Shown piece after piece: positions 1 to 8,657 of a stretch of DNA of 64,000 bases (position 1 is its first letter; every line of letters begins with the position of its first letter). The stretch is from assembly GCF_014287675.1 (NCBI RefSeq), contig NZ_JACOPQ010000019.1:1-64000 (forward strand), written 5' to 3'. The notes under the pieces are model-generated. The model was not told where the DNA came from, made no database searches, and saw only the letters and a program-made list of their open reading frames with translations. This stretch comes from Lawsonibacter faecis (lineage in GTDB: Bacteria > Bacillota > Clostridia > Oscillospirales > Oscillospiraceae). Both the position numbers and the translations under genes were made by a program.

Positions 1-254
1 TCCTCCCCCAGGCGCTCATCCCAGGAGTTGGCCATGGTCGCCGCCGTGGGGAAGCAGGTTGCGGGGAGACTGGCGTTCAGCCCCAGGTGGTCCGCCGCCC
101 CCGCCTGCTTGCGCAGCCCGTGGGGGCCGTCCGACAGGTACATCTCCGGGATGCCCAGCCGCTTCACGGCCTTCGTTGTAAACTGGGTCCCCCCGCTCAG
201 CAGACTGCATTTCTCCTCCAAGGTCATTTGTGAGATTAATTCCGTATATTTCAA
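1..254 (-). CDS. Glycoside hydrolase family 3 beta-glucosidase-like protein, N-terminus only
   Basis: The gene runs off the left edge; only about the first 84 residues are visible. They read LKYTELISQMTLEEKCSLL and continue with KAVKRLGIPEMYLSDGPHGL, the characteristic start of bacterial GH3 beta-glucosidases (the T-L-E-E-K-x-x-L-L-S-G block, then R-L-G-I-P and S-D-G-P-H-G-L). GH3 enzymes release terminal beta-linked sugars from oligosaccharides. I chose the TTG at 254 because AAGGGGG lies 8 nt upstream (263-269) and an in-frame stop follows just beyond; the internal ATG at 224 lacks this site. No signal peptide is visible, so a cytoplasmic enzyme is likely. The exact substrate cannot be told from this part. 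Confidence 0.8.
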   Translation of the reverse strand, partial: MKYTELISQMTLEEKCSLLSGGTQFTTKAVKRLGIPEMYLSDGPHGLRKQAGAADHLGLNASLPATCFPTAATMANSWDERLGE

Positions 255-394
255 ATCACATTCCCCCTTATTGTGCTCGGACACATTAGCATTTGCAGTA
301 TAGCATATCCCCTAAAAAAGAAAAGCCTCTTTGCGCAAACGGTTGTTTTTCGTTCGTAAATTGCATTCGACCGCACCGCGAAAGTGCCGAATGG

Positions 395-426
395 AAAAAA
401 TTTTTTGCTCGTGACGCAGCGTCACG
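395..426. promoter_or_regulatory. A6T6 tract followed by a perfect 17-bp palindrome
   Basis: AAAAAATTTTTT (395-406) is followed by CGTGACGCAGCGTCACG (410-426), a perfect 8-1-8 palindrome. It lies between the divergent GH3 start and the Cas3-like remnant. It could be an operator or the relic of a terminator; there is no T-run on either side suited to termination. Otherwise 255-512 holds no gene I can support. Confidence 0.35.
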
Positions 427-512
427 AATGATACTGGGAAACGGAGGCGATATTAAAAGGGCATATACAGTGGCCGGAGTGCCCATGTATCTCGGTCTTG
501 TGGAGCGTCTGA

Positions 513-848
513 ACGGCCAGCGGTGAGACGTTCCCCTTCCGCAAGGCGGCGGTGGCGTTTCATCTCATCGACAGCCCCACCCACACCGTCTATATCCCGG
601 AGGGGGATGGCGGGGGGCTGGTAAAGCGCCTGCGTGCCGGCGAGCGGAGCCGCGCTCTGTTCCGCAGGCTGGGACGGTACGGCGTGTCTGTTTACGAAAA
701 CCACTTCCGGGCGCTGGAGCAGGCCGGAGGCTTGGAACTCCTGGAGGACGGCTCCGCCATTCTGATAAATTCAAGTCTGTATGGGGACCATACCTGGCTG
801 TCGCTGGAGACGGATCTCGAAACTGGATTATTCACCTCATATAATTGA
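513..848 (+). pseudogene. Probable Cas3 (type I-C CRISPR helicase-nuclease) C-terminal remnant
   Basis: This frame is open from 513 (preceded by an in-frame TGA at 510-512) and encodes about 111 residues. It starts FPFRKAAVAFHLIDS and continues with YIPEGDGGGLVKRLRAGERS, then LFRRLGRYGVSVYENHF, LEDGSAILINSSLY and ends LETGLF. This order (LID-x-x-T, a V-x-I-P block, LR-x-GE-x-SR, L-x-x-Y-x-V-x-V-Y, Y-x-x-x-x-x-L) is what I recall of the C-terminal domain of type I-C Cas3. The helicase and HD nuclease parts, other cas genes and a CRISPR array are absent. No good start or RBS precedes it, so it is most likely a decayed fragment. The family call rests on memory of the motif pattern only. Confidence 0.55.
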
Positions 849-881
849 GGCGCAGGAACTTTGTTTTGTTCCTGCGCCTCA
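846..881 (+). terminator. Stem-loop directly at the stop of the Cas3-like remnant
   Basis: A perfect 14-bp stem (TGAGGCGCAGGAAC at 846-859 with its complement at 868-881) and an 8-nt T-rich loop begins on the stop codon of the remnant. There is no T-tract after it. Confidence 0.5.
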
Positions 882-975
882 CTACAGGCCGCATGACGGA
901 TATTTGTTTGATTCCGCCGACTGCGGACGGCGGAGCTCTGCGAGGCTTTTACTGCGGAGGGAATTTTGAAAGTCT

Positions 976-1010
976 GAGGTCCTGCGGCCCCAAAGGGGCA
1001 GCAGGACCTC
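976..1010 (-). terminator. Stem-loop downstream of the oleate hydratase gene
   Basis: GAGGTCCTGC (976-985) pairs with GCAGGACCTC (1001-1010), with an inner CCCC/GGGG extension. It lies just beyond the stop of the leftward oleate hydratase gene, so it probably ends that transcript. Confidence 0.55.
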
Positions 1011-1032
1011 TCTGTTCATTGCTTACGATTGC

Positions 1033-2808
1033 TTATACCAGGCCGTACCGCTGCAGCAGCTCCATGATGATGGTGCCGTCCACCTTTTTCAGCGCGTGCT
1101 TGCCCAGGAACTCGGCCACGAAGGGCAGCTTGATGTCCTCCAGCTTTTTTCCGTCCATCATCTTGCTGGTGGAGTCCAGCAGGACGCGGATGTCATAGCA
1201 GGAGCCCCAGACCTCGGGCACGCCCCGGTCCACGTCCAGCAGGGTGTAAACTGCCTCCATGGCGGTGCGGACGGAGTACTCGGTGGTGAAGACGGTGTCC
1301 CGCACAGTGTCGGCGAACTGGCCGATGAAGGCGAAGTTCACGCAGCCCTCGGGCACCACCTTGGGCCGGTCCCCCGCGGTGCGGGGCATGAAGAAGGCGG
1401 TGATGTAGGGCATCATGCAGGGGATGGTGCGGGCGCTGTTGCGGGCCATGTCCTCAATCTCGCTCTCAGGCACGCCCACATGGTAGAGCCACTCCATCGC
1501 TATCTCCGCGCCGGTGCACTCCCGCATGGGCTTCTTGACGAAATCGCCGGGCCGGTCGCCGTAAAGGCCGTAGACCCAGACCACCAGCTGCCCCTTGGGC
1601 TGCTCCTTGAAGTGAGGCTGGCGGTTGATGGTCCAGCTCATGAGCCAGGAGGAGTCCTTGCAGGTGACGATGCCGCCGGTGGTCACCTTGCCCGCGAAGG
1701 GGTCACGCTTGCAGATTTTCTCAAGATAGGGCGGGATGCGGTCGTCCAGAGTGGTTACGGTGGCGCTCTCCCAGTAGGTCTTTTCAATATTGCCGCAGAA
1801 CTTCTCGGGTCGGCCGAAGGCGGGGTCCTGGGCGGCGATGTTCTTCCAGAGCTGCCAGCAGCCGCCCTCGCCGGGCCTGGTCTTCATCTCGGGCGCGGTG
1901 TCGTTGTCGCCCAGGGTGGAGTTCTCGGTGCAGGAGCCGTTGGTGACGAAGACCAGGTCGTCCTCGATGAGGTCGATGGCCTCCTCCCTGCCGTCGTGGA
2001 CGCAGAGGATCTGCCGGGCAATCTTTCTGCCGTCCCGGAACTCGAAGCGCACGTTGGTCACCCGGGTGTTGTACTGGAACTGGACGTTGTGGTCCTCCAG
2101 GTACTTGATCATGGGCAGAATCAGGGACTCGTACTGGTTGTACTTGGTAAACTTCAGGGCGGAGAAGTCGGGCAGTCCGCCGATGTGGTGGATGAACCGC
2201 TGGATGTAGAGCTTCATCTCCAGGGCGGAGTGCCAGGTCTCAAAGGCGAACATGGTCTGCCAGTAGAGCCAGAAGTTGGACTGGAAAAACTCCTCGGTGA
2301 ACACGTCGGTGATTTTTTTGTCGTAGAGGTCCTCATCCCGGGTGAGGAAGAGCTTCACGATCTCCATGGACGCCTTGTCCGAGAGGGCAAACTTGCCGTC
2401 GGTGTGGGCGTCCTGGCCCCGGTTCACCGTGGCCCTCTGGAGGGAGTAGTTGGGGTCGTGCTTGTTGAGCCAGTAGTACTCGTCCAGGACGGAGTGCTCC
2501 GGATTCTCGATGGAGGGGATGGAGTGGAAGAGATCCCACAGGCACTCGAAGTGGTTCTCCATCTCCCGGCCACCCCGGATGATAAAGCCCTTCTGTGGGT
2601 CGTTGATGCCGTCGCAGGCGCCGCCGGCGATGTCCAGCTCCTCCAGGATGTGGATGTGCTCGCCCTTCATCTGGCCGTCCCGGACCAGGAAGCAGGCGGC
2701 GGAGAGGGCGGCCAGGCCGGACCCCACCAGATAGGCGGATTTCCTGTCCACGCCCGCGGGCTTCTCCGGGCGGGCAAAGGCCTCATAGTTACCGTTGCTG
2801 TAATACAT
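1033..2808 (-). CDS. ohyA: Oleate hydratase (myosin-cross-reactive antigen family)
   Basis: This 591-residue protein has the length and motifs of FAD-dependent oleate hydratases (EC 4.2.1.53), which add water to the cis-9 double bond of unsaturated fatty acids to give 10-hydroxy fatty acids. The N-terminal dinucleotide fold reads [11 protein letters not shown] (residues 28-38), followed by an acidic strand end (HIHILEE) and the flexible active-site loop [14 protein letters not shown] (about 78-91), which holds the conserved catalytic Glu region. The start at 2808 has GGAGG 8 nt upstream. It is monocistronic, with a terminator-like hairpin after it and a 19-bp palindrome 112 bp upstream. In gut bacteria the enzyme detoxifies host or dietary unsaturated fatty acids. 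The family call is firm. Confidence 0.95.
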   Translation of the reverse strand: MYYSNGNYEAFARPEKPAGVDRKSAYLVGSGLAALSAACFLVRDGQMKGEHIHILEELDIAGGACDGINDPQKGFIIRGGREMENHFECLWDLFHSIPSIENPEHSVLDEYYWLNKHDPNYSLQRATVNRGQDAHTDGKFALSDKASMEIVKLFLTRDEDLYDKKITDVFTEEFFQSNFWLYWQTMFAFETWHSALEMKLYIQRFIHHIGGLPDFSALKFTKYNQYESLILPMIKYLEDHNVQFQYNTRVTNVRFEFRDGRKIARQILCVHDGREEAIDLIEDDLVFVTNGSCTENSTLGDNDTAPEMKTRPGEGGCWQLWKNIAAQDPAFGRPEKFCGNIEKTYWESATVTTLDDRIPPYLEKICKRDPFAGKVTTGGIVTCKDSSWLMSWTINRQPHFKEQPKGQLVVWVYGLYGDRPGDFVKKPMRECTGAEIAMEWLYHVGVPESEIEDMARNSARTIPCMMPYITAFFMPRTAGDRPKVVPEGCVNFAFIGQFADTVRDTVFTTEYSVRTAMEAVYTLLDVDRGVPEVWGSCYDIRVLLDSTSKMMDGKKLEDIKLPFVAEFLGKHALKKVDGTIIMELLQRYGLV

Positions 2809-2919
2809 AACTCATACCTCCATGAAATAGTGGCGCAGCCCCTTGTCTGCCGGGGGAGCTCTTTGATGGTTGTATGATACCGCCCTTTGCCTGCGCCCGC
2901 CATAGACAGCCTCCGCCGG

Positions 2920-2938
2920 GTGTCGGAATTTCCGACAC
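2920..2938. promoter_or_regulatory. Perfect 19-bp palindrome upstream of ohyA (candidate operator)
   Basis: GTGTCGGAATTTCCGACAC is a perfect 9-1-9 palindrome, 112 bp upstream of the ohyA start and within the divergent space shared with the SLH lipoprotein. Its size and symmetry suit a dimeric repressor such as a TetR-type protein. No such regulator gene adjoins it. Confidence 0.45.
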
Positions 2939-3021
2939 TCCCGGGCAACTGTCTGAAATTTGGACTGATAGCCCCGTACATCCAATCTCCGTGTCCGGAG
3001 ACGACGCGGCTCGTCAAATGT

Positions 3022-3050
3022 TGACATTTGCCCAAAAAACAGCTATTCTT
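3022..3050 (+). promoter_or_regulatory. SigA-type promoter of the SLH/serine hydrolase lipoprotein gene
   Basis: TTGACA (3022-3027), a 17-nt spacer and TATTCT (3045-3050). It precedes two perfect palindromes in the leader and the gene starting at 3151. Confidence 0.75.
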
Positions 3051-3065
3051 GCATTGAACGTATAT

Positions 3066-3108
3066 CAGAAGAGGCGTACGCCTCTTCTGCCTGCCAGGGG
3101 CCCCTGGC
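3066..3108 (+). repeat. Two adjacent perfect palindromes in a 5' leader
   Basis: A 24-bp palindrome (3066-3089, half-site CAGAAGAGGCGT) is followed by a 16-bp one, GCCAGGGGCCCCTGGC (3093-3108), then an A5T5 tract. Both would form hairpins in the leader of the gene at 3151. They could be a regulator site, an attenuator or a remnant of a hairpin-rich repeat. The full 2809-3150 gap holds only this, the promoter and the palindrome at 2920. Confidence 0.45.
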
Positions 3109-3150
3109 GCAAAAATTTTTCCCGCGGGGCGGGAAAAGGGAGTGAATGCG

Positions 3151-5064
3151 ATGCGCCGCCGGATTCCCGCCGCCCTCCTGTCCGCCTGCCTGCTCCTGAC
3201 CGCCGCCTGCTCGGACGAGCCGCCGGCGGCGGAATCTCCTCCGCCCTCCTCCACGGTCGTGGCGGAGCCTCCGGTCCTCCCCGCAGCCTCCCGGCCCGTG
3301 ACGCTGGAGACCGTCCGCGCCTCCGCGCCTGCCGACCTGCCGGCGGACGCCCCGTATGCCGACGCGGTGAGCTATGCCCTGTATCACGGCTTCCTCCGCG
3401 GGGACGAGGAGGGCCGCTTCCGCCCCGACGACCTGGTGGACCGGGCCACGGTGGTCACGGTCCTCCAGCGGATGTCCGGCCGGACCGCCGACTACGACGG
3501 GCGCTTCTCCGACGTCTCCGCCGGCGACTGGTGCGCCTCCGGCGCGGCATGGGCGGCGGAGACAGGCGTTGACGCCGGCACACCCGGGGGGCTGTTCCGT
3601 CCCGCGGACCGGGTGACCCGCGCCGAGCTGGCCGCCATGCTCTACCGCTACGCCGGCCTGATGGGGTACGACACCGCCCTCTCCGGGAGCCTGGAGGCCT
3701 TTGACGACTCCGCCCTGGCGCCGGACTCCGCCGAACCGTCCCTGTCCTGGGCGGTGGGCGCCGGGGTTTTCAGCGGCCTTGCGGGCTTCTCCCTCTGCCC
3801 CGACGTCAGCGTCTCCCGGGGCCAGTTCGCCCAGACCCTGGTGTGTCTTCTGGCCTATGGCGAGGCCGAGAGCGTGGCCTGCGAAATCGCCGCCGGCTGC
3901 GTCAGAACCGTATCCAGCGCCAGCCGGGACCATCATGAAGAAATCCAGGCCGCCGTGGACGCTGCGGCGCGGGAGTACGGCGCAGTCGGCGTCCAGGTGG
4001 CCGTGGTGGAGGGCGGCGCGGTCACCGACACCTATGCCGGGGGCTGGGCCACCCGCTACCAGCTCTGTACCTATGACGACGCCGGCGGCGCCCTTGTCAC
4101 ATCCGAATACGGCGACCCCATGACGGCAGACCACAAGCTGCGGGTGGCCTCCCTGTCCAAGGTGGCGCTGGCCATGGGGGCCATGTGCCTTAGGGAGGAG
4201 GGCGTGATAGACCTGGACGAGGACCTGGGGACCTACTGGGGCTGCCGGGTGCGAAATCCCGATTACCCCGACGCCCCCATCACCCTGCGGGCCATTCTCT
4301 CCCACACCTCCTCCATCTTTCTGGCGGGGGACGGCGTGTCCCGGGAGTACGCCCAGGTCCGGAGCCGGCTCTCCGGCGGCGCCGGCTTCAGCCGCGTCCA
4401 GCCCGGCTCCATCTGCTCCTGGGGCTATAATAACTACGCCTTCGCCGTGCTGGGCATGACCCTGGAGCAGGCGGCGGGCCAGGTGATGGACGACGTTATG
4501 ACCCAGCGTATCTTCCGCAGCCTGGATATCGACGCCGCCTTTGAGACCGGGAGCATCCGCAACACCGACCTTCTCGCCACCCTCTACAACCACAGCGGCG
4601 GGGTGGAGCGCTCCGTCAGCGCCCAGAAGTCCCTGGGACTCGCCTCCGCCACCCCCGGGGCCACGGGCCGCTTCTTCGCGGGCGGCTTCACCATCTCCGC
4701 CGCCGATCTGGCCAAGCTGGTGGCCGTCCTCGCGGGCGACGGCGTCTGCGAGGGGCTGCGGGTGCTCTCCGCCGAGTCGGTGGAGATGATGGAATCTCCC
4801 CTGGGCATCCCCAGCGCCCCGGAGGAGTCCTGCCCGTTCGTCCAATGCCACCCGCTCCGCTACCAGGAGGATATCTACGGCCGCGGCGGCCTCTTCTACC
4901 ACACCGGCAGCTCTTACGGCGTCTACAACTGCATCTCCTACGACCCCGACACTGGGGACGGCGTGGTGGTTCTCACCACCGGGGCCAGCGCCGCCAGGGA
5001 CGACCGGGGTATCTACGCCGTCTGCGGCGATATCACCCGGTACATTTATGAGGTTCTCGCCTGA
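3151..5064 (+). CDS. Lipoprotein with SLH domains and a class C beta-lactamase-like serine hydrolase domain
   Basis: The N-terminus MRRRIPAALLSACLLLTAAC is a lipoprotein signal with lipobox cysteine C20. Residues about 55-235 form three S-layer-homology repeats (D-A-V-x-Y-A-L-x-x-G-F-L-R-G, then F-R-P-D-D and R-A-x-x-V-T-V-L blocks; later TRAELAAMLYRYAG). From about 255 the rest is a penicillin-binding-protein/beta-lactamase class C fold: nucleophile motif S334-L-S-K337, and Y426-N-N428 (the YxN motif). Such proteins act as cell-wall D-alanyl hydrolases or esterases; the substrate is not evident. SLH domains suggest binding to secondary wall polymers outside the cell. I prefer ATG 3151, 8 nt after AAAAGGGAG, over the GTG at 3142. 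A CapA-like lipoprotein follows after 38 nt, probably in the same transcript. Confidence 0.85.
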   Translation: MRRRIPAALLSACLLLTAACSDEPPAAESPPPSSTVVAEPPVLPAASRPVTLETVRASAPADLPADAPYADAVSYALYHGFLRGDEEGRFRPDDLVDRATVVTVLQRMSGRTADYDGRFSDVSAGDWCASGAAWAAETGVDAGTPGGLFRPADRVTRAELAAMLYRYAGLMGYDTALSGSLEAFDDSALAPDSAEPSLSWAVGAGVFSGLAGFSLCPDVSVSRGQFAQTLVCLLAYGEAESVACEIAAGCVRTVSSASRDHHEEIQAAVDAAAREYGAVGVQVAVVEGGAVTDTYAGGWATRYQLCTYDDAGGALVTSEYGDPMTADHKLRVASLSKVALAMGAMCLREEGVIDLDEDLGTYWGCRVRNPDYPDAPITLRAILSHTSSIFLAGDGVSREYAQVRSRLSGGAGFSRVQPGSICSWGYNNYAFAVLGMTLEQAAGQVMDDVMTQRIFRSLDIDAAFETGSIRNTDLLATLYNHSGGVERSVSAQKSLGLASATPGATGRFFAGGFTISAADLAKLVAVLAGDGVCEGLRVLSAESVEMMESPLGIPSAPEESCPFVQCHPLRYQEDIYGRGGLFYHTGSSYGVYNCISYDPDTGDGVVVLTTGASAARDDRGIYAVCGDITRYIYEVLA

Positions 5065-5102
5065 TGTGCATCTCATCCGTCCCGATACGACATGGAGGTC
5101 CT

Positions 5103-6389
5103 ATGCTGAAACGATTGTTCACCCTTCTGCCGGCCGTCTGCCTGCTGATTTCCCTGGGCGGCTGCGCGGGCGCTCCCCCCGTCCACACCGCCGATATGCC
5201 CCTGGAGTCACAGACGGCTCCGCCCGCCCCCGTCCCGACGCCCACGCCCACGCCCGCCCCGGACCCGGAGCCGCCCGCCCCCACAGTGGCAACACTCGCT
5301 GTCTGCGGCGACGTCATGAGCCATATGCCCGTCACCAACGACGCCTGGGACGCGGAGCGGGGCGTCTACGACTACACCCCCATTATGGCCGAGGCCGAAC
5401 CCTATGTCTCCGCCGCCGACTACGCCGTCGCCAACCTGGAGACCACCCTGGCCGGCGGTCCCGGGTACTCGGGCTATCCCCGGTTTCACTCGCCCGACGC
5501 CCTGGCCTATGATTTGAAGTCCCTGGGCTTCGATCTGCTCCTCACCGCCAATAACCACTGCATGGACACCGGCTTTCAGGGCCTCTCCCGCACGCTGGAC
5601 GTGCTGGACGAGGCGGGTCTCGCCCATGTGGGCACCAGCCGGACTTTGGAGGAGGCCCAGTCCGATATCACGGTGGCCGACGTGGGCGGCATCTCGGTGG
5701 CCTTTCTGGGGTACACCTACGGCACCAACGGCATCCCGCTCTCCGGCGACGCGCCCTTCTGCGTAAATCTCTTCAACACCGACTATATGACCAGCCTCTC
5801 CACGCCGGACACAGACCGGCTCCTCCGGGATATGGCGGCCGCCCGGGCGCTGGAGACCGACCTCATCGCCGTCATGATTCACTGGGGCGTGGAGTACCGC
5901 GTCGAGCAGAACGAGTATCAGGAGCGCCTTGCGGATCTCCTGATTGAAAACGGCGCGGACCTCGTCCTGGGCGGCCACCCCCACGTCCTCCAGCCCATGG
6001 AGCAGCGGACTGTGACGGGCGCGGACGGGCGCGGGCATACGGGCTTCGTCTGCTATTCCCTGGGCAATTTCATCTCCTCCCAGAACTACGCTCTCACCGA
6101 CACCACGGTGGTCCTTACCCTGGAGCTGACGAGGGATAACGTCACCGGGGAGGCAGCCGTAACGGACTGGACCTACGTCCCCCTGCTGATGCTGGACCGC
6201 GGGGGCGGCAGCGGGCGCTTCGGGCTCATCGACGCCCATGCCGCCCTCAGCGGCGCCCAGCCGCCGGAGCCCGGCCTGGAGGCCAGGCTCACCCGCGCCA
6301 TAGAGGACTGCCACAGGATTTTGGGCCCCGAACACGACCCCCGGGCGGAGGGCTCCCGGCAGGAGCCCTCGGACGAACCCGCCGCGTAA
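5103..6389 (+). CDS. CapA/PgsA-family metallophosphatase-like lipoprotein
   Basis: The protein (428 residues) starts MLKRLFTLLPAVCLLISLGG with lipobox cysteine C21, then a proline-rich linker of PTPTP repeats to about residue 60. The body matches the CapA domain family (PF09587): CGDVMSH, VANLETTLAGG, FDLLLTANNHCMDTG, VMIHWGVEY and LVLGGHPHVLQPME, with the Asp, Asn and His residues typical of calcineurin-like metal sites. The family was named for capsule and poly-gamma-glutamate synthesis proteins, but many members are surface proteins of unknown substrate. The ATG at 5103 has GGAGG about 6 nt upstream; an upstream in-frame ATG at 5064 has none. It probably shares a transcript with the SLH lipoprotein before it. 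Confidence 0.85.
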   Translation: MLKRLFTLLPAVCLLISLGGCAGAPPVHTADMPLESQTAPPAPVPTPTPTPAPDPEPPAPTVATLAVCGDVMSHMPVTNDAWDAERGVYDYTPIMAEAEPYVSAADYAVANLETTLAGGPGYSGYPRFHSPDALAYDLKSLGFDLLLTANNHCMDTGFQGLSRTLDVLDEAGLAHVGTSRTLEEAQSDITVADVGGISVAFLGYTYGTNGIPLSGDAPFCVNLFNTDYMTSLSTPDTDRLLRDMAAARALETDLIAVMIHWGVEYRVEQNEYQERLADLLIENGADLVLGGHPHVLQPMEQRTVTGADGRGHTGFVCYSLGNFISSQNYALTDTTVVLTLELTRDNVTGEAAVTDWTYVPLLMLDRGGGSGRFGLIDAHAALSGAQPPEPGLEARLTRAIEDCHRILGPEHDPRAEGSRQEPSDEPAA

Positions 6390-6579
6390 ACCCAAAGGCA
6401 GCGGAATCCAAAGCAAAGGCCGGCCCTTCTTTTCCGTCATGCCGGCTGAAAGAGCGTCTCCAGCGCCGCCGGCGATATGCCGGGCCTGGGATGTCGCTTC
6501 CCAGATGGAATGCGGCGGAAAACCCCGGTCTAACGAAACTCCAACAAAGCGCATGGTATCCTTTCCGGAGGCAGAGATG

Positions 6580-6832
6580 GCGGACGGCCTCCTGACCCTG
6601 GCGAATCCGGAGGCCGCCCAGGCAGATGGGACGGCGGACGCCCTGCCCCATATCTTTGAGCCCTTCTACCGGGCCGATCCCTCCCGCTCCCAGCAGATCC
6701 CCGGCTTCGGCCTGGGCCTGGCGGTCGTCAGGATGGTCGCGGCGCGGCATGGCGGAGCGATAGAGGTGACGACCCAAGGGGGCCGACTCGGCATTCACCA
6801 TAACCTTTGGGGCCAATCATGCAGGCAATTAA
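6580..6832 (+). pseudogene. Histidine kinase ATPase-domain remnant
   Basis: A short stretch encodes LPHIFEPFYRADPSR and then GFGLGLAVVRMVAARHGGAI, the F box and G2 box of a sensor histidine kinase catalytic domain. The dimerisation domain, N box and sensor are absent. After the G2 region the frame shifts: near 6780 the neighbouring frame gives AFTITFGANHAGN and a stop (about 6832), which is the usual kinase C-terminus. The truncation and frameshift mark it as a dead fragment, probably left by loss of a two-component system. Confidence 0.7.
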
Positions 6833-6841
6833 AATCGCCGC

Positions 6842-6879
6842 TCATGAAGCAGCCGGGTCAATGCCCGGCTGCTTCATGA
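6842..6879. terminator. Long perfect stem-loop between convergent units
   Basis: A 16-bp stem (TCATGAAGCAGCCGGG at 6842-6857 with its complement at 6864-6879) and a 6-nt loop lies between the kinase remnant and the convergent RNase Z gene. There is no T-tract; it may serve as a bidirectional terminator. Confidence 0.5.
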
Positions 6880-6934
6880 ATGCGTGAGCCGGGCAGGGCG
6901 GAAAGCCTGCTTTCCGCCATCGGGACAGGCGGCT

Positions 6935-7828
6935 CTATTTCAGCTCCATTCTGATGCCGTCGCAGGCAGCCACGGATTCAGGAAAAATCGCCCGGGCGGC
7001 GCTGAGCGCCTCCCACGGGGCGGTGAGCGCAGGGCTGTAGTGGGTGATCCAGAGGCGCTTCGCCCCGGCCCGCCGGGCCAGCTCCCCAGCCTCGGCGAAT
7101 ACCATGTGTCCCTTTTCGTGGGCCTTCTCCGCATCCGCCCCGTACAGCCCTTCCGCAATCATGAGCCCGGCGTTCCGGCCAAGCTCCGCCACCGCCTCCA
7201 CCGGCCTGGTGTCGGTGGAGTAGCTGACCACATAGGGCTCCCGCACGCCGGAGAGCACCTGCTCCGGCAGGATCAGCCGCCCGTCCTCCAGCGTGACCGC
7301 CTCCCCGGCGTGCAGTGCGCGGTAGAACTGCTGCGGAATACGGAGCAGTCCTGCCTTTTCGGGGCTGAAGACCGGCTTGCGCGCGACCTCGATCCGCCAG
7401 CCGTAGCAGGGCACCCGGTGGTCCAGCGCCCGGCAGGTCATGGTGAGGCCCTCCCAGCCGGGCAGCGTATCCCCCGGCAGGAGCTCCGCCGCATGGACCG
7501 GAAACGGCAGCGGCGCCACCACCAGAAGAGCGGTGAGCACCTCCCGCAGCCCCGGAGGCCCGGCGATGAGCAAAGGCTCGGTGCGCCCGGTGTTCCCCAA
7601 GGAGAGCAGAAGCCCCGGAAGGCCCATCACATGGTCGGCGTGGAAGTGGGTGATGAGGATGGTCTCCAGGCGGCTCAGCTTACAGCCCGCCTCCCGCAGG
7701 GCGATCTGGGTCCCCTCCCCGCAGTCGATGAGCAGGGCGCCGCCCTGATACTCCATCCAGCAGCAGGTCAGCCACCGCCCGGGCAGCGGCAGCATCCCGC
7801 CGGTCCCCGGCAGGCATACGCTCAGCAT
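6935..7828 (-). CDS. rnz: Ribonuclease Z
   Basis: This 297-residue metallo-beta-lactamase-fold enzyme carries the zinc motif H61-F-H-A-D65-H66 within ITHFHADHVMGLPGLL and the family start GTGGMLPLPGR. YSTDTRP (the conserved D-T-R motif), AEGLYG and ITHYSP follow in the usual order. RNase Z cuts the 3' trailer of tRNA precursors that lack an encoded CCA; the nearby tRNA-Leu encodes CCA. The ATG at 7828 has GGGAGGAG 2-3 nt upstream of the start region. Length is normal and nothing is broken. Confidence 0.92.
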   Translation of the reverse strand: MLSVCLPGTGGMLPLPGRWLTCCWMEYQGGALLIDCGEGTQIALREAGCKLSRLETILITHFHADHVMGLPGLLLSLGNTGRTEPLLIAGPPGLREVLTALLVVAPLPFPVHAAELLPGDTLPGWEGLTMTCRALDHRVPCYGWRIEVARKPVFSPEKAGLLRIPQQFYRALHAGEAVTLEDGRLILPEQVLSGVREPYVVSYSTDTRPVEAVAELGRNAGLMIAEGLYGADAEKAHEKGHMVFAEAGELARRAGAKRLWITHYSPALTAPWEALSAARAIFPESVAACDGIRMELK

Positions 7829-7998
7829 GGCTCCTCCCTTTCCTCAGCCCTCAAGCTGAAATGACGGTCTTCTTTCCGCCGCTTCTTTTCTAACCGCTGA
7901 CTTTCAAAATGCTTTTTCTATAGGGTTCGTTGATGGCGGACAGGTATACTGGTGTTTTCTAAAAATATTGTCTGACCACCGCTTTGACGATTTCGGCG

Positions 7999-8033
7999 CT
8001 CCCCCGCCCGCGGCGGAGCGGGAGAGCGCCGAT
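7999..8033 (-). terminator. GC-rich inverted repeat downstream of the c-subunit-like gene
   Basis: GGCGCTC (7999-8005) and GAGCGCC (about 8027-8033) flank further pairing CCGCCCGCGG sequence. It sits 95 nt beyond the stop of the leftward gene at 8128. The rest of 7829-8127 shows no gene. Confidence 0.4.
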
Positions 8034-8127
8034 GGTAAAAGCGGCAGGCGAAGGTACCGCGTCAAGGTGGGCCGGACTTGCGTCAGCCCCGCCGCGGATT
8101 CCACACCCCATAGAGTTGCCGGCTGAT

Positions 8128-8607
8128 TCAGAAGAGGATGAGCAGGAAAGACGCCAGCAAGCCGCAGATGGCCGCGAACTCCACCAGGCACAGCTTGATG
8201 ATGGTACGGCGGAACCCCTCCATATCGGTGAGGGCCTCCCTCCTGACCGCGCCCGCCGCAACGCCGCCCCCGGCCAGCGTGGTGAGGGCGTTGACGGCGC
8301 CGAAGAGCGCGCAGAACGCCGGGAGGCTGAGTCCCAGCTCCAGAGCTTCCGGCATGCCGCTGAAGCATCCGCTCTGCATGGCCAGGTAGAACGCCTGAAC
8401 GACGCCATAGATGACCTTTGTCCCGCCATAGGCCAGGACGATTATCATCCGCGCGTTCTCCGCCCCGGTGTCCGTCCTTTCGGCCGCCCACTCGTCCCGG
8501 GCCAGGTCCCGGTTCCTCCGCGCCATCATGACCCACAGGACCGAAATGACGAAGGCCAGCAGTGGAAGCCCGGCAAGGACCAGAAAAGCCATATAAACTG
8601 AATCCAT
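8128..8607 (-). CDS. Orphan V-type ATPase subunit c (K)-like membrane protein
   Basis: A 159-residue membrane protein. An N-terminal hydrophobic segment (about 5-28) is followed by a charged stretch rich in R, E and D (31-50), then three hydrophobic segments. The last hairpin resembles rotary ATPase c subunits: ALTTLAGGGVAAGAVRREAL is glycine/alanine rich like helix 1, and LCLVEFAAICGLLASFLLI matches the ion-binding helix, with Glu placed as in the L-P-E-T-x-A-I-Y-G-L-L pattern of V-type K subunits. No other ATPase subunit is nearby. A strong promoter lies upstream (TTGTCA-17-TATAAT). The start is ATG 8607 or the TTG at 8610, both behind GGAGGGGGG. The fold assignment is a motif inference; function is unknown. 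Confidence 0.5.
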   Translation of the reverse strand: MDSVYMAFLVLAGLPLLAFVISVLWVMMARRNRDLARDEWAAERTDTGAENARMIIVLAYGGTKVIYGVVQAFYLAMQSGCFSGMPEALELGLSLPAFCALFGAVNALTTLAGGGVAAGAVRREALTDMEGFRRTIIKLCLVEFAAICGLLASFLLILF

Positions 8608-8657
8608 CAAGATTGCCCCCCTCCAGGAATTGATGAAAATGCGAACTCATATCCAAA

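Noticed and set aside
293..526. Open frame of 77 codons before the Cas3-like remnant
   Set aside because: No RBS, no motif, crosses the A6T6 tract and palindrome, and is in a different frame from the Cas3-like segment.
1096..2877. Very long open frame opposite ohyA (about 590 codons)
   Set aside because: High GC at third positions opens antisense frames. It has no RBS or motif and the ohyA frame matches a known family throughout. The same applies to long frames opposite cobQ, the tandem c-di-GMP genes, hppA and the cobalamin genes.
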